Source of the DNA: Marivirga sericea
GTDB lineage: Bacteria; Bacteroidota; Bacteroidia; Cytophagales; Cyclobacteriaceae
Assembly (NCBI RefSeq): GCF_900177665.1
Contig: NZ_FXAW01000010.1
Span: forward strand, 1-64,000
Direction: 5' to 3'
Length of the DNA stretch: 64,000 nucleotides
A program made the position numbers and the translations under genes. Shown piece after piece: positions 6,913 to 18,200 of this stretch. Every line of letters begins with the position of its first letter. Position 1 is the first letter of the stretch. The notes under the pieces were generated by a model. That model saw nothing but the letters and a program-made list of their open reading frames with translations, searched no databases and was not told the DNA's origin.

Positions 6913-8540
6913 ATGAGTTTACCCCTTCTGCTACTGCTCTCTGCTGTTATTTTAACAGTTGCTTATTTCACCTATGGTCGATTCATCAGTAAAAAATTTG
7001 AAATTAAAAATGACAAACCCACGCCCGCTCACCTACAAGCAGATGGAGTCGATTACGTTCCCTCTAATAAATTAGTAGTATTGGGTCATCATTTTGCCTC
7101 TATTGCGGGTGCTGGCCCAATTGTAGGCCCCATTATAGCTGTCACTTTTGGCTGGATTCCCGCAGTTATTTGGATTTTAATAGGCGGCATTTTCTTTGGA
7201 GCTGTTCATGATGTAGGCAGCATGGTGGCTTCCTTGCGCCATAAAGGAAAATCTATAGGTGTAATCATCCACCAATATATTGGGAGAAGCGGAAAAAGGC
7301 TTTTTCTAATTTTCAGCTTTTCTACTTTAATTCTTATCATCGCTGTTTTTGCAGATATTATTGCTAAAACCTTTGTTAAAAATCCGGGAGTAGCCTCAAC
7401 TTCTGCCTTATTCATCGCACTTGCAGTGGCTTTCGGCATTTTCAACAGGAAATTTGCGCATAATAAATCCAGTTTTACTTGGCTTTCAATCATTGGCGTT
7501 TGTTTAATGTATTACTTCGTGATATTGGGAAACAGCCTTCCCTTCGAATTATCTTATGTTTTTGGGTGGTCCTTTTACTTGCCTATGCTTTTGTAGCATC
7601 TGTCACGCCTATGGCTGTTTTGCTGCAGCCAAGAGATTATCTCAGCAGTTTTTTATTGTATGGGCTTATTTTACTGGCGATAGTGGGTGTAGTAGTAGCT
7701 AATCCTGAAGTAAAAATGGACCACAATATCATTTTTAAAAGTGAAGACATTGGCTATTTGTTTCCGGTACTGTTCATCACTGTTGCTTGCGGAGCCATCA
7801 GCGGTTTTCATTCTCTTGTGGCTTCAGGCACAACATCTAAGCAGCTCAACAAAGAAACAGATGCCAAAGTGGTCGGCTATGGCGGCATGCTAATTGAGTC
7901 ATTCTTGGCCATTATTTCTGTTTGCGCAGTAATGGTGATTAGCCGTTCTGATTATGCAAGTAGTTTAGCAACTGATGGCCCTGTTAATATGTTTGCCGAT
8001 GGAATGGGCTTTGTCATTTCTTCTTTAGGCATTGAAGAAAGCCTAGCTGTAAATTTTGTAGCGCTCACTATTTCAGCTTTTGCGCTCACTACTTTGGATA
8101 CTTGCACTCGCTTAGCACGTTTTACTTTTCAGGAGTTTTTTGAAGAGACAGAAGATCGAAATGTCCAAAAGCTTACACAAAATAGGTTCTTGTCAACTAC
8201 TGTAGTCGTTCTGCTATCTTCTCTATTTCTATTATCCGGGGAATTCACCACCCTTTGGCCCATTTTCGGTTCTGCTAATCAACTATTGGCTGCTTTAGCA
8301 TTATTAGCGGTTTCCGTATGGATGATTAAGTCGGGTAAGAAAGCTGGTTTTCTACTCATCCCTATGTTTTTCATGTTTGTTGTCACACTCAGTTCTTTAT
8401 TTGTTCTGGCATTTCAAAACTTTAACAAAGGGATTTATAGCATATCCATAATAGCAGGACTACTATTTATACTGGCTATCGTGCTGCTGATTTTGGCAAA
8501 GCGATGTTTGAAGAAAGAAGATGAGGCTTTGAAAGTGTAG
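6913..8540 (+). pseudogene. cstA: CstA/BtsT-family carbon starvation transporter with one-base frameshift
   Basis: Encodes a multi-pass inner-membrane transporter of the CstA family (peptide or pyruvate uptake during carbon starvation). The first frame (6913-7596) carries the start and HHFASIAGAGPIVGP. The second frame continues with VVLLLAYAFVASVTPMAVLLQPRDYLSSFLL and runs to 8540. The two join cleanly if one T is added to the five-T run at 7559-7563, giving a protein of about 542 residues, a normal short CstA. The rest shows no damage. The shift may therefore be a recent mutation, a homopolymer read error, or a site of transcriptional slippage. It ends 4 bases from the convergent NTF2-like gene. 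Confidence 0.9.
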
Positions 8541-8543
8541 CTA

Positions 8544-8915
8544 TCATAACATTCCATTTTCATTGACTATTTCAGCTGGAATTTCCTGACCTATATCCCA
8601 TAGTTCCACAATTTTCCGCTCACTGAATTTAAAAATGTGGACTAATACAAAGCCTGAATCCTGCTGGTTTTGTTTCACCTGAGAATGTACGGCTACCAGT
8701 TCCCCATCAGCTAAAGCTCTTAGAATTTTCAGTTCTTTTTCGGGATTATTTTGTGCATCTTCCAGCATGGCGGTCATTAGGGATTTAGCATCTCCTTTGA
8801 AATAAGGATTATGATGTTTGAAACTTCCTCCCACAAATTTTTCAAAGGCGGCTTTTATTTTTCCTTTACCCACCATCATTAAAAATTCCGTAGCGATCTG
8901 TTTTTCAGTTTGCAT
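8544..8915 (-). CDS. NTF2/SnoaL-like protein, 123 aa
   Basis: A short cytoplasmic protein with the SnoaL/NTF2-like cone fold pattern: an N-terminal helix (EKQIATEFLMMVGKGK), then the HHNPYFKGD motif near residues 54-62 typical of predicted ester cyclase-like members, and a C-terminal FKFSERKIVELWDIGQEIP strand pair. The ELWD..Q pattern is characteristic of this group. No substrate can be named. It is tail-to-tail with the cstA locus and divergent from the PLP enzyme, with a 108-bp spacer that should hold both promoters. Confidence 0.85.
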   Translation of the reverse strand: MQTEKQIATEFLMMVGKGKIKAAFEKFVGGSFKHHNPYFKGDAKSLMTAMLEDAQNNPEKELKILRALADGELVAVHSQVKQNQQDSGFVLVHIFKFSERKIVELWDIGQEIPAEIVNENGML

Positions 8916-9023
8916 GATTAAAAACTTTAATTGAAGATAAGAGATTACTACTATTCCGTATAGTTTCAGCTTGAATTTAAACTTTTTTGATACTAACTCT
9001 TTCCATTTTTAGTAACTTCCGTT

Positions 9024-10172
9024 ATGGAAAACCAAAAACATCTTTTCAGTATTCCTGAAGATATGCATTATCTAAATGGTGCGTATATGTCTCCCAACTT
9101 AAAAGCCGTGGAGCAAGCTGGCATTGCAGGAGTCATGAGAAAAACAGACCCTACTTCTATTCAAGAAAATGATTTTTTTCAGCCTGCTGAGGAAGTTAAA
9201 ACGCTTTTCGGAAAGTTGATCAATGCTTCCCCTAAACAAATAGCACTTATCCCATCTGCTTCTTATGGATTAATGAATGCTATCCGGAACGTGCCGATTC
9301 AGAGCGGTCAGCATGCGATTACGGTAAGCGAAGAGTTTCCGAGCGATCACTTAACGCTAAGGAAATTTTGCGAAGATCACAAAGCAGAATTGAAAGTGAT
9401 CAAACCTCCACACATCATTAAGGGCAGAACCCACGGCTGGACAAAGAAAATTGTTGACAGTATTAATAATGAGACAGCAGTGGTGGTGATGTCCTCTATT
9501 CATTGGATGGAAGGCTTGAAGTTTGATTTGAAAGCGATAGGTGAGAAATGCAGAGCTACCAATACCTATTTCATAGTAGATGGCACTCAGTCAGTGGGGG
9601 CTTTGCCGATGGATGTGAAAGCATTCCATATCGATGCCTTAATATGTGCTTCCTACAAATGGCTATTGGGTCCTTACTCATCCGGCTTAGCTTTTTACAG
9701 CGAGCAATTTAATCAAGGCCAACCGATTGAGCTTTCTTGGATGACAAGAAAAGATGGCAACGATTTTAGTAAACTCACAACTTACCCTGAAGAATTTGGA
9801 GATGGAGCAATGCGCTACAATGTGGGTGAGTTTAGCAATTTCATTGCATTGCCGATGCTTAAGGCAGCACTAGAACAAATCCTTGGGTGGGGCGCAGGAA
9901 ACATTCAAGACTATTGTTTTGAATTGCTGACACCCTTGAGGAACTACCTTGAAGCAAAAAAGCTTGAAAAAGATGAGGACCAAATGGTAAGTGCCCATTT
10001 ATATGGTTTATTCTTAGCTGAGAATACTGATTTGAACAAACTAATGGACGACATAAAAGCGCATCACATTCATTTGTCTGCAAGAGGAAACTGTATTCGA
10101 ATATCCCCTAATGTTTATAATGATACAGATGATATTCAGGCATTGATTGAAGTTTTAGATAAGCATTTATAA
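9024..10172 (+). CDS. Class V aminotransferase-like PLP enzyme, 382 aa
   Basis: A cytoplasmic fold-type I PLP enzyme of the class V group (cysteine desulfurase, selenocysteine lyase, kynureninase relatives). The cofactor Asp lies in FIVDGTQSVGALPMDV (D186), and the Schiff-base Lys is in ASYKWLLGPYSSG (K212). The N-terminal YLNGAYMSPNLKAV box resembles the kynureninase-like branch. No SufS-type catalytic cysteine loop is obvious, so a desulfurase role is doubtful. The substrate is unknown. It is followed by recX after 48 bp on the same strand and may be co-transcribed with it. Confidence 0.88.
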   Translation: MENQKHLFSIPEDMHYLNGAYMSPNLKAVEQAGIAGVMRKTDPTSIQENDFFQPAEEVKTLFGKLINASPKQIALIPSASYGLMNAIRNVPIQSGQHAITVSEEFPSDHLTLRKFCEDHKAELKVIKPPHIIKGRTHGWTKKIVDSINNETAVVVMSSIHWMEGLKFDLKAIGEKCRATNTYFIVDGTQSVGALPMDVKAFHIDALICASYKWLLGPYSSGLAFYSEQFNQGQPIELSWMTRKDGNDFSKLTTYPEEFGDGAMRYNVGEFSNFIALPMLKAALEQILGWGAGNIQDYCFELLTPLRNYLEAKKLEKDEDQMVSAHLYGLFLAENTDLNKLMDDIKAHHIHLSARGNCIRISPNVYNDTDDIQALIEVLDKHL

Positions 10173-10220
10173 TTTTGTCTTGAATTTTAATAGTTAACCT
10201 GACTCATTCTAAAAATCGAT

Positions 10221-10694
10221 ATGGCCAAACAACTCATCTATACAGTTAAAGAAGGGAAATCAAGAGGTGCTAAGTATTGCGCTATGCAGGAAAGGAGCCA
10301 ACAGCAGCTGAGGGACAAACTGTATGACTGGGGTTTACATGGCGATGAAGTAGAAGAAGTAATCTCCTGGTTGATATCAGAAGATTTTATCAATGAAGAG
10401 CGCTTTGCACAAAGCTATGTAAGAGGTCATTTTAGGCAAAAAAAGTGGGGAAGGCTTAAAATTAAACAGGGCCTCGAGCAAAAGAAAATATCTACTTACT
10501 GCATAAAGATTGGAATGAAGGAAATTGATAATGAAGCTTATCAAGACACCATCAACTCCTTATTAGAAAAAAAATGGAAAACGCTAAAAGAATCTAATCA
10601 ATACATTAAAAAACAGAAAGCAGTGCGCTATTTATTGCAGAAAGGATACGAATCTGATCTGGTTTGGGAGGCTATTAAGAAATTGGCTGATTGA
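10221..10694 (+). CDS. recX: Regulatory protein RecX
   Basis: A small helical repeat protein that binds RecA filaments and modulates recombination and the SOS response. Its 157 residues are normal for the family. The repeats are visible as ERSQQQLRDKLYDWGLHGDEVEEVISWLISEDFINEERFAQSYVRGHFRQKKWGRLKIKQGLEQKKI and a C-terminal KAVRYLLQKGYESDLVWEAIKKL. The INEERFAQSYVR motif is diagnostic. As in many Bacteroidota, it is not next to recA here. Confidence 0.95.
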   Translation: MAKQLIYTVKEGKSRGAKYCAMQERSQQQLRDKLYDWGLHGDEVEEVISWLISEDFINEERFAQSYVRGHFRQKKWGRLKIKQGLEQKKISTYCIKIGMKEIDNEAYQDTINSLLEKKWKTLKESNQYIKKQKAVRYLLQKGYESDLVWEAIKKLAD

Positions 10695-10795
10695 ATGTTA
10701 CAAACCTAAAATGTGATTTTGGAGGACAAAATTCCTTAAATAGACAGAAGCATAATGATTTTCAGCAGGAGCTTATAGTACTACTATCCATTTTT

Positions 10796-11704
10796 TTACT
10801 TTGATTTGCCATTATCATCACCCAATGAATCCAAGTTTTTGATGTTTATAGGTATTGGATTATTCTCCTGATATATTTTAAGCTCCAAAATATCAGCTGG
10901 CATAGAAAACCCTTCAGCTATAAGTGCTTCAACTACTGCTTTCATAACAGAGCTCTTTAATACCGTGATCGATCCCAGGAAATCATTGGTATTTATCCAG
11001 AAATAAATCTTTAGGTTAATGGTACTGGAAGCAAATTTCTCAATGATTACAAATGGCGTCAACTCCTTAGAAGAAGATATATCTTTTTGGGCATTAAGTG
11101 TGGTCAATATTAGTTCTGTAGCAGCACTTAAATCAACACCATAATCCAACCCTATAACAAATTCATGGCGCATGAGTCCATCGCGTGTATAATTAATTAG
11201 CGGATTTTTAATAATGAGGGCATTGGGAATAAAGATATCTCTTCCATCAAAGGTTCTAATATGGGTATTTCTAAACGTCATAGCTTGCACTTGACCCATG
11301 TGGTTATTGATTTCAATAATATTACCAATATTGAAGGGTCTACTAAAGGCTAAAAAGAACCCTGCAAGAAAATTTTCTCCTAAATCCTTAAAAGCAAAAC
11401 CTAGTATAAGCGCTGTAACACCGGCACCTGCCAGTAATCCACTTGCAGCAGTCCCCAAACCTATTTGATTAAGAAAAAAAACGATTCCTACTATTATGAA
11501 GAGCAATAGCACTGATCTGCCAATAAAATTGAGAAGCAATTTATCCTTAATCCTATTGCTCAATCTGTTTTGGACGAGTTTTCTGCTCAGTATACCAATG
11601 AAAATAAAAAAGAGTAGTAAAGCAAAGCCCACCGAAAATTCCGGGATTCTTTCAATTACATTCCCGAAATAGTTTTCAAAAGCAGAGAGGAGTCTTTCTT
11701 TCAT
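10796..11704 (-). CDS. MscS-family small-conductance mechanosensitive channel, 302 aa
   Basis: An inner-membrane channel that opens on hypo-osmotic shock. Three transmembrane helices occupy about residues 22-125. The third, pore-lining helix has the glycine/alanine-rich GTAASGLLAGAGVTALILGFAFKDLGENFLAG pattern. It is followed by the beta domain (FNIGNIIEIN, GQVQAMTFRNTHIRTFDGRDIFIPNALI) and the alpha/beta cap. The length matches classic MscS (about 286). It is transcribed apart from recX, convergently. Confidence 0.95.
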   Translation of the reverse strand: MKERLLSAFENYFGNVIERIPEFSVGFALLLFFIFIGILSRKLVQNRLSNRIKDKLLLNFIGRSVLLLFIIVGIVFFLNQIGLGTAASGLLAGAGVTALILGFAFKDLGENFLAGFFLAFSRPFNIGNIIEINNHMGQVQAMTFRNTHIRTFDGRDIFIPNALIIKNPLINYTRDGLMRHEFVIGLDYGVDLSAATELILTTLNAQKDISSSKELTPFVIIEKFASSTINLKIYFWINTNDFLGSITVLKSSVMKAVVEALIAEGFSMPADILELKIYQENNPIPINIKNLDSLGDDNGKSK

Positions 11705-11778
11705 TATAAAAAGTTCTTTTAGAAAAGTTACTATTATTGCACTTAATAATTACTGAAAATACCAACTTCTTATCAAAT

Positions 11779-12759
11779 TCAAGCTTCTAGCATTAAAATT
11801 ATCTTTCCAATATGCTCACTGCTTTCCATCAGTGAATGTGCCTTGGAAGCTTCTGCTAAAGGAAAGGTTTTATAAACAACCGGCTTGATTTCTCCTGTCT
11901 CTAATTTTGGCCAGATTTGTTGCCTCAGTTGCTCGGCAATATCCCCTTTAAAAGCTGGTGAGCGAGCCCTTAAAGTGGAACCTGTAATCGTCAGTCTTTT
12001 CACCATCACTTTCTTCATATTGAAGCTAGATTCCGCGTCTTTCATAGTGTTAATAATGACTAGTCTCCCATCTGGCTTCAAAATATTGATATTTTTAGCC
12101 GTATAATCTCCGCCCACCATATCTAAAATCAGGTCGACTCCCTCCGTGCTGTCTTTAATAACTTCCTGAAAATCCTTCTTTGTATAGTTAATAGCCAGTT
12201 CAGCACCTAAATCCATCGCAAATTTACATTTTTCATCTGTACCTGCTGTAGTGAAAACTCTGCCTCCCATGCTTTTTACCATTTGTATGGCTGCGACACC
12301 GATACCTGAAGTGCCTCCATGCACTAAAAAGCTTTCTCCCTTTTGAAAATGCCCTCTATCAAAAACATTGGACCAAACCGTGAAAAAGGTTTCGGGCAAA
12401 GAGGCCGCTTCTATAAAACTTAAGCCTTTGGGTATGGGTAAGCACTGCACTGCTGGAGCAGCAACTTCAGTAGCATATCCTCCACCAGCCACTAAGGCAC
12501 AGACTTTATCTCCAATTTGCCAATCTTGAACATCATCTCCAACTTCTTTAATAATTCCGGCCACTTCCAGTCCGGGAATGTCATCAGGTGCTCCCTCAGG
12601 TGCGGGATAGCCGCCCATTCGTTGGAAGACATCAGGCCGATTTACCCCTGCCGCCTTCACCTTTATTAAAATTTCATTTGCTTGAGGTTTCGGGCTTTCC
12701 CGTTCTTCTAGTTGGAGCACTTCTGGCCCACCTGGGTTTTCGATTATGATTGCTTGCAT
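11779..12759 (-). CDS. NAD(P)H-quinone oxidoreductase, PIG3/zeta-crystallin type
   Basis: An MDR-superfamily oxidoreductase expected to use NADPH to reduce quinones. The N-terminal GroES-like domain contains AAGVNRPDVFQRMGGYPAPEG and DIPGLEVAGI. The Rossmann domain has VHGGTSGIGVAAIQMVKSMGG for nucleotide binding. The catalytic zinc ligands of alcohol dehydrogenases are absent, as usual for the quinone oxidoreductase branch. The 326-residue length fits TIGR02824-type proteins. It appears monocistronic. Confidence 0.93.
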   Translation of the reverse strand: MQAIIIENPGGPEVLQLEERESPKPQANEILIKVKAAGVNRPDVFQRMGGYPAPEGAPDDIPGLEVAGIIKEVGDDVQDWQIGDKVCALVAGGGYATEVAAPAVQCLPIPKGLSFIEAASLPETFFTVWSNVFDRGHFQKGESFLVHGGTSGIGVAAIQMVKSMGGRVFTTAGTDEKCKFAMDLGAELAINYTKKDFQEVIKDSTEGVDLILDMVGGDYTAKNINILKPDGRLVIINTMKDAESSFNMKKVMVKRLTITGSTLRARSPAFKGDIAEQLRQQIWPKLETGEIKPVVYKTFPLAEASKAHSLMESSEHIGKIILMLEA

Positions 12760-12947
12760 AGTTGAGTAGTCTGTATTGTGCTTTAATAAACGAGTATTAC
12801 CTTATAAGTTTAGGTTTAAATTAAAATGATACGAGGATAGCGTATATAGATAATTCAGAAAATATTTCACCTTTAATTCTAGTCTCTTCGGTATATTTCT
12901 AGATCTGTGGCATCGTTCTTAACCTGATAACTTTAAAACCCGACAAC

Positions 12948-15257
12948 CTAGAAAGGATACCCTATCCCGAAATTCCAGGTTATATTTTCCTCTCGCCAAC
13001 TCTTATCCCCTAATTCAAAGCTGTCCTGCCATTGAAAGCTATTTGCACCAGGTTTACGAATAGGGGTGGCAACATCCAGTCGAATAACAAAAAATTCAAT
13101 ATCCAATCGTAAGCCAATGCCGGAGCCGATAGCGACCTCGTTAATCCAATTGGAAGTGAACTGCCCATTTCTATTGTCTTCATTTTTTAGCCAAACATTA
13201 CCTGCATCTGTGAAAACGGCCCCTCTCAAATAGGAGATCAAAGGAAAGCGATATTCGATATTTGCTTCTATTTTAATATCTCCAGCTTGATCAAAAAAGC
13301 TAGTCCCATCCGTTTGATCCTCAGGCTGGTAATTACCAGGCCCAAGCCTTCTAATCCTAAATGCCCTTACAGAATTAGGCCCACCAGAAAAGTACTGTTT
13401 GGAATAAGGAAGGCTCACAGAATTCCCGTATGGCAAACCGATTCCTGCAAATATTCTACTGACAAGACGACTATCATCACCTAGCTCCTGATAGTTCCTT
13501 AGGTCAAAATCAAAGCGTGAAAATTGTGCATAACTTTGCCCCCAGAATTTTTTATCATCACCCGTAACCCCCCCTATATTTTGCGCCAAAGCCAAAGCAT
13601 TACCTGCGAAATCAGCATTGAATGAGAAGTAAAAACGATTGCTTTTTATATTTCTTACTAACTGACTCCACTGGAAGCTATAATTCAGGCCCGGAATAAA
13701 CTGTTGCTCAAAACTTCGAGCTAAGAAAGGATTGCTATTTTTTAAATTTATAAAGGCCTCACTTTCATTTCCAATATTTATATAGTTTATGGACACGGGA
13801 TTTAAATTATGCGTTACAAAAATATTGGGGTTCCACTCGAAACCATAAACAGCTAAAAAGGAATTAAGATTGAACCACTGCGAACGATTCAGTAATTCAT
13901 AAGAAAGTTTAAATTTAGTCTTAGGAATCGAGTAGCGAAATTTCTGACCAAGTGGCAAAGGAAAAATCATCCTAGGCACAATTAATTCCGCTGAAACCCC
14001 CGTTTCTATAGTGCTTAGGTTCGTTGAAACATCTCCACTGTTGAGCTGTGCTTCGTAGCCTATTTTGCTAGATAGCCTCAGAGCCTCCCCTCCTTTAAAA
14101 AGATTTCGGTTCAAATATTCAAAATTTAAAGAAGGACCTACGAAATTATTAGATTTACTCACAGCTTGTAATTCTGCTCGGAATGAACGCTTACTCAGAG
14201 GAGACAGGAAGACATTCGCTGTTAGCTGGCCCTTTCCATCTGTTAAAACACTATCTTCTCTATAGCGAATATTAACAAAACGGTAAGTCTTCAAAGAATT
14301 CAGTCTTTTATTCGTCCATTTTTCTTTTTGGGGATTGTAATAGTCTCCTTCTTTTATAAAAAGGTAAGGATAAAGTCGATCTGGTCGGAAGAATTCTTCA
14401 GATTGAATAAAATTAACTCCTTTTAAATTCGTAGTATCGGAGCTTTTAGGATCTCCTGAGGTATCTAAGGAGTATTTAGGAAAAACATTTATATTGTCTA
14501 TTACATAGGGAACCAAAGCTAATTCTGAAGCATTATCTTTTATGCTTAGCTTCAGATTTGCGGTGTTTTCTCTTTCAGAATTAAGGGTGTCTGCTTCGAA
14601 AATCAAATTATTGGAAGTGAAATAGTAGTAGCCTTCCTTTTTTAAGAATTCTGAAATTTCTGTTCGGGTTGATTTTAGTTCTTCTAAGGAAAAAGGAGTA
14701 CCTTTTTTGATTGGCTGCTCCAGCTCAAGGTAATTCTGAATCAGGCTATCTACTTTCTTGTTGCCCACTCTTTGAAAACTTATAGAATCTATCATTAAGC
14801 GATTTCCTGGAGCTATTTCATATTTAATAAAGCCCGTTTTCTTATTCTTCTTGATTTCATACTGCACTTTACTGTTGAAATAACCCAAATTTTCCATTCG
14901 GTTTTTCATCAATTTCTGCACATTATTGGTGTTCACTTTATCCAAGAGTACTGCATCCTCTCCAATGCGCTTATTGACCCATTTTGCGTAGAAACCGGCT
15001 TCTTCATCTTCCACTTTTTGATGAGCCCAAAGCCCCAGTCGCAGGCCGCCAATCTTTTCATTGGGTCGGGGTTTGTTTACTTCCTCTAAGCCTTCAAGTA
15101 ATTCCTTTTTATATTTGATGTTTTCTGCATCTTTTATATTCAGTTTTCCACCCGTGTAGAGTCGCGTGCCTTCCTCCAGTTTTTGAGTAGTTTTACAAGA
15201 ATAAAAACTCCCTCCTAAGAGACTGACCAATGCGATATGTAGGAACACTTTTCTCAC
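12948..15257 (-). CDS. tamA: TamA/BamA-family outer-membrane assembly protein
   Basis: An Omp85-type barrel that works with TamB in moving proteins or lipids to the outer membrane. The N-terminus MRKVFLHIALVSLLGGSFYSC is a lipoprotein signal with Cys at the lipobox, as in Bacteroidota TamA (TamL). POTRA repeats follow (for example GFIKYEIAPGNRLMIDSISFQRVG). The C-terminal barrel has GGPNSVRAFRIRRLGPG and ends in FGIGYPF with a terminal Phe. The frame is open to a TTG at 15287, but GTG at 15257 gives a clean signal peptide and a GTGA overlap with the tamB stop, indicating translational coupling. Confidence 0.93.
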   Translation of the reverse strand: MRKVFLHIALVSLLGGSFYSCKTTQKLEEGTRLYTGGKLNIKDAENIKYKKELLEGLEEVNKPRPNEKIGGLRLGLWAHQKVEDEEAGFYAKWVNKRIGEDAVLLDKVNTNNVQKLMKNRMENLGYFNSKVQYEIKKNKKTGFIKYEIAPGNRLMIDSISFQRVGNKKVDSLIQNYLELEQPIKKGTPFSLEELKSTRTEISEFLKKEGYYYFTSNNLIFEADTLNSERENTANLKLSIKDNASELALVPYVIDNINVFPKYSLDTSGDPKSSDTTNLKGVNFIQSEEFFRPDRLYPYLFIKEGDYYNPQKEKWTNKRLNSLKTYRFVNIRYREDSVLTDGKGQLTANVFLSPLSKRSFRAELQAVSKSNNFVGPSLNFEYLNRNLFKGGEALRLSSKIGYEAQLNSGDVSTNLSTIETGVSAELIVPRMIFPLPLGQKFRYSIPKTKFKLSYELLNRSQWFNLNSFLAVYGFEWNPNIFVTHNLNPVSINYINIGNESEAFINLKNSNPFLARSFEQQFIPGLNYSFQWSQLVRNIKSNRFYFSFNADFAGNALALAQNIGGVTGDDKKFWGQSYAQFSRFDFDLRNYQELGDDSRLVSRIFAGIGLPYGNSVSLPYSKQYFSGGPNSVRAFRIRRLGPGNYQPEDQTDGTSFFDQAGDIKIEANIEYRFPLISYLRGAVFTDAGNVWLKNEDNRNGQFTSNWINEVAIGSGIGLRLDIEFFVIRLDVATPIRKPGANSFQWQDSFELGDKSWREENITWNFGIGYPF

Positions 15258-18200
15258 TTTTCTTTCTCTTCTTTTGACTGCGACCAAAGCTCATTGAATT
15301 TTTCAAATTCTTTACTGAATTGAATGGAAATGCCCGTTACCACCACCTGACCGTCAATTAAGCCCTCGTACTCATTTTTTCTGTAGCCTCTTAGCTTATA
15401 GCGACCATCTTCAGTTAATAAATATTCCACCATAATATTTCCAATGATGTCGGTGGCTTCCTGTTGAGTCCTTTGCTGACCTTCCAAGTCAACCTGACTT
15501 CCTACCTCTACCCTAAAACGGTCATTGAATAAATTCTTGCTTAAACTGACATCCAATTGCGTTCTATCCTGAGGTGTCCCGCTTTGATAATCCTCATAAG
15601 AATTGAGGTCAAGGTTGAGATTTACGCCTTTTACATATTGACTACTTAACTTATTTAATTGGTTACTCAAAATCTGACTGGCACTGTTTCTTGCAATGGA
15701 TTCAGAATTCGGTCCTCCGCTACTGCTGCCGCTTGGGAAGAACTGGTTTAACACTAACAAGGAGAAAACCTGCTTGTTAAGTCTAGTTTCATCTGCATTG
15801 ATTGCTTGAATTTGTTGATAAATATTTCCGCCCAGTGCTCCACGGCTTGTTTCTGGCATATCCAGTCCGAAGGAAATTTCAGGCTTGCTTAAGTTGCCGT
15901 CCACAAATAGTTGAACCAGAAAAGGTAGTTTCTGACGATACTGTGTTTTGACCTGATCAGATGCGGAGGATATTTGATCCTGCATTAAGGTATTTACTGG
16001 CGTTTCCGTCTTATATAAGGCAGTTATATCCAAAATAGCTTCATAAGGATCACCAGACCAGCTTATTCTACTACCAGATTCTATGTCGAATCTGCGCTTT
16101 ACTAAATCATAAAGGCTTAACTGATAATAGCCATTATTCACCTCTACATTCCCGTTCAAACTTATTGCTCCATTTTTTCTCAAAGTGAAATTTAAATCCG
16201 TATCACCAGAAACGGTTAGGTAATCACCTCTTTTCTCATCCACAACTACCTTGAATTTTGCGTTTTTATCCGTATTGATAATAGCATTCAAATCGACCCC
16301 ATCAATATTTGCACTTCTCTGTAATTCTGATTCATTTGAAGGAATAGTGTCGGAAGCTTGAAAGGGCTTAGTAAACCTGACGATACCCTCTTGTTCCACA
16401 ACATCTACTTCCGTTTCAGGAATGATGTATACTAAATCCGTTTTTTCATTTAAACCAACCTTAGCCTCAATCTTTGGCTGATCAAGACTTCCTTTCCATG
16501 TTATTGTGGCATTAAAGAAGGCTTGCCCGTAAAATAAGTCGCTATCTTCTTTTGTGGTGTTGAGCAGTTGAAAGTTATCAGCAGTCAGGCTTAGATCGAA
16601 CTTCGGATTGAGAAGGTTCTGGGTGGTGATCTGACCATTCAACTGCATTTTTCTGCTCTGTTCGTCTAAGATTGTGAAATTATTCAGATTTATTTTTTCG
16701 TTCTTTAAAGAGATGACTTCATTGGGCAGTTGATAGGTCATATTAAGATAAGGAAAGAAAAGTGAAGCATCTTGGAAATTAAGGTTTCCATCATAAATGA
16801 AATCTTCTGGCGTCCCACTGAAATTGAAATGCCCCACTAAATTTCCGCTTGCTTCTTTTATTAAGCCTTCAGAAAAACTGGTTAAAAAGGGAAGAGAAAC
16901 GCTGTCCATGTCAAGCTCCAAGTCAAATTCAGGAATCTCAGAGTTGTTGTCAAACCATCCTTTGCTTCTCAAGCTTACTTCGCCTTTAGAGTTCAAGCTA
17001 AATTGATATCGGTTTGCAGATTCTTGTCTGGCATCTAGGCTCAAGTTCCCTACTTCCTGATCATAAATATTTAAACTATCTAACTTCAATGAGGCAGAAA
17101 ACTCTGTCAGATCTTCTAAGTTTTCCAACTCTATCCCACCCTTTATAATACCTTTAACTGGACTTTCTTCAGCATTAATAATAGCAAAGAAGTTTTGAAT
17201 TCTGAAATTCTCGAAATTCAATTGCAAGGAGTTTATTTGATCTTTCAGTTCGGTTTTCAGTTCGAATGATTGCTTTTTTCGCTCAAAAATCAAATTGCGA
17301 ATTTGCAAACTAGCCGTATCAAAATAAATTCTGTTTTCAGGATGCATATTCCAGTGTGCAGCGTTCAGAATCAGATTTTCAGGCTTTATTGACCAAAACA
17401 AAGAGTCTGATTTCCTTTCAGAAATAGCATCCACATGGAACAAGCTATCTGATGAAGCGTCCTCTATAAATAAATTAAAAAACGCTTTCTGAGGCGTAAT
17501 GTCCGCTTTCAATATAGTAGGGTAAATATTTAGATCGCCAGAAGTAATTCGCTGAAAATTGGTATTTATATGGAACTCCTTAGCTGAATTGTTGACAGTT
17601 AAATTGAAGCTATCCAAATCGATATTTTGATAGTGAAAATCAGGAATCAGCAACTGGAAATCGATTAACTCCTTATTGCTATTGTAGTGTGCTTTAGCAT
17701 CAATCGGTTTAAAGCTGATGTCCAGCGGAAGAAAATCCAGAAGGTTTTGACTTTCTTCAGCCCGCATATTGAGCGCAAAACGCATAGGTCTATCAGTGGT
17801 GTCAACTTGAAAGATCTTTGCTTGCTGAAGCTTCGAGGCATCCAAATCTGCTAAAGCGAGCTGACTAAAAGCATGATTCATATTGAAATTAAAGTCAATA
17901 TTTTCCCATTTCAATTTCACTGCAGCACTGTCATTAGAATTAAACGCTTTCAAATCTAAAGGACTGAATCTGATAGTTTGCAAAGGGCTGGTCAAAATCG
18001 TTTCAGATAAATATGCTGTCATCGATTGGTGTAAACTATCCAATTCAACATTTATGTTGGCTTTAGTGCCTACCCAAACGGCTGTGTCAGTGATATTGAA
18101 TGCCAGCAAGTCTAGTTGCTTAATGGTAGCTTTTAGACTCATTTTTTGCTGAACAGAATCTATAGTTCCCATCGCGGATAAATCAAAATCTGCAATAGAA

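Noticed and set aside
7479-8540. Second cstA frame as an independent gene
   Set aside because: Its first about 25 codons are out of frame with the family and the rest continues the first frame exactly after one base.
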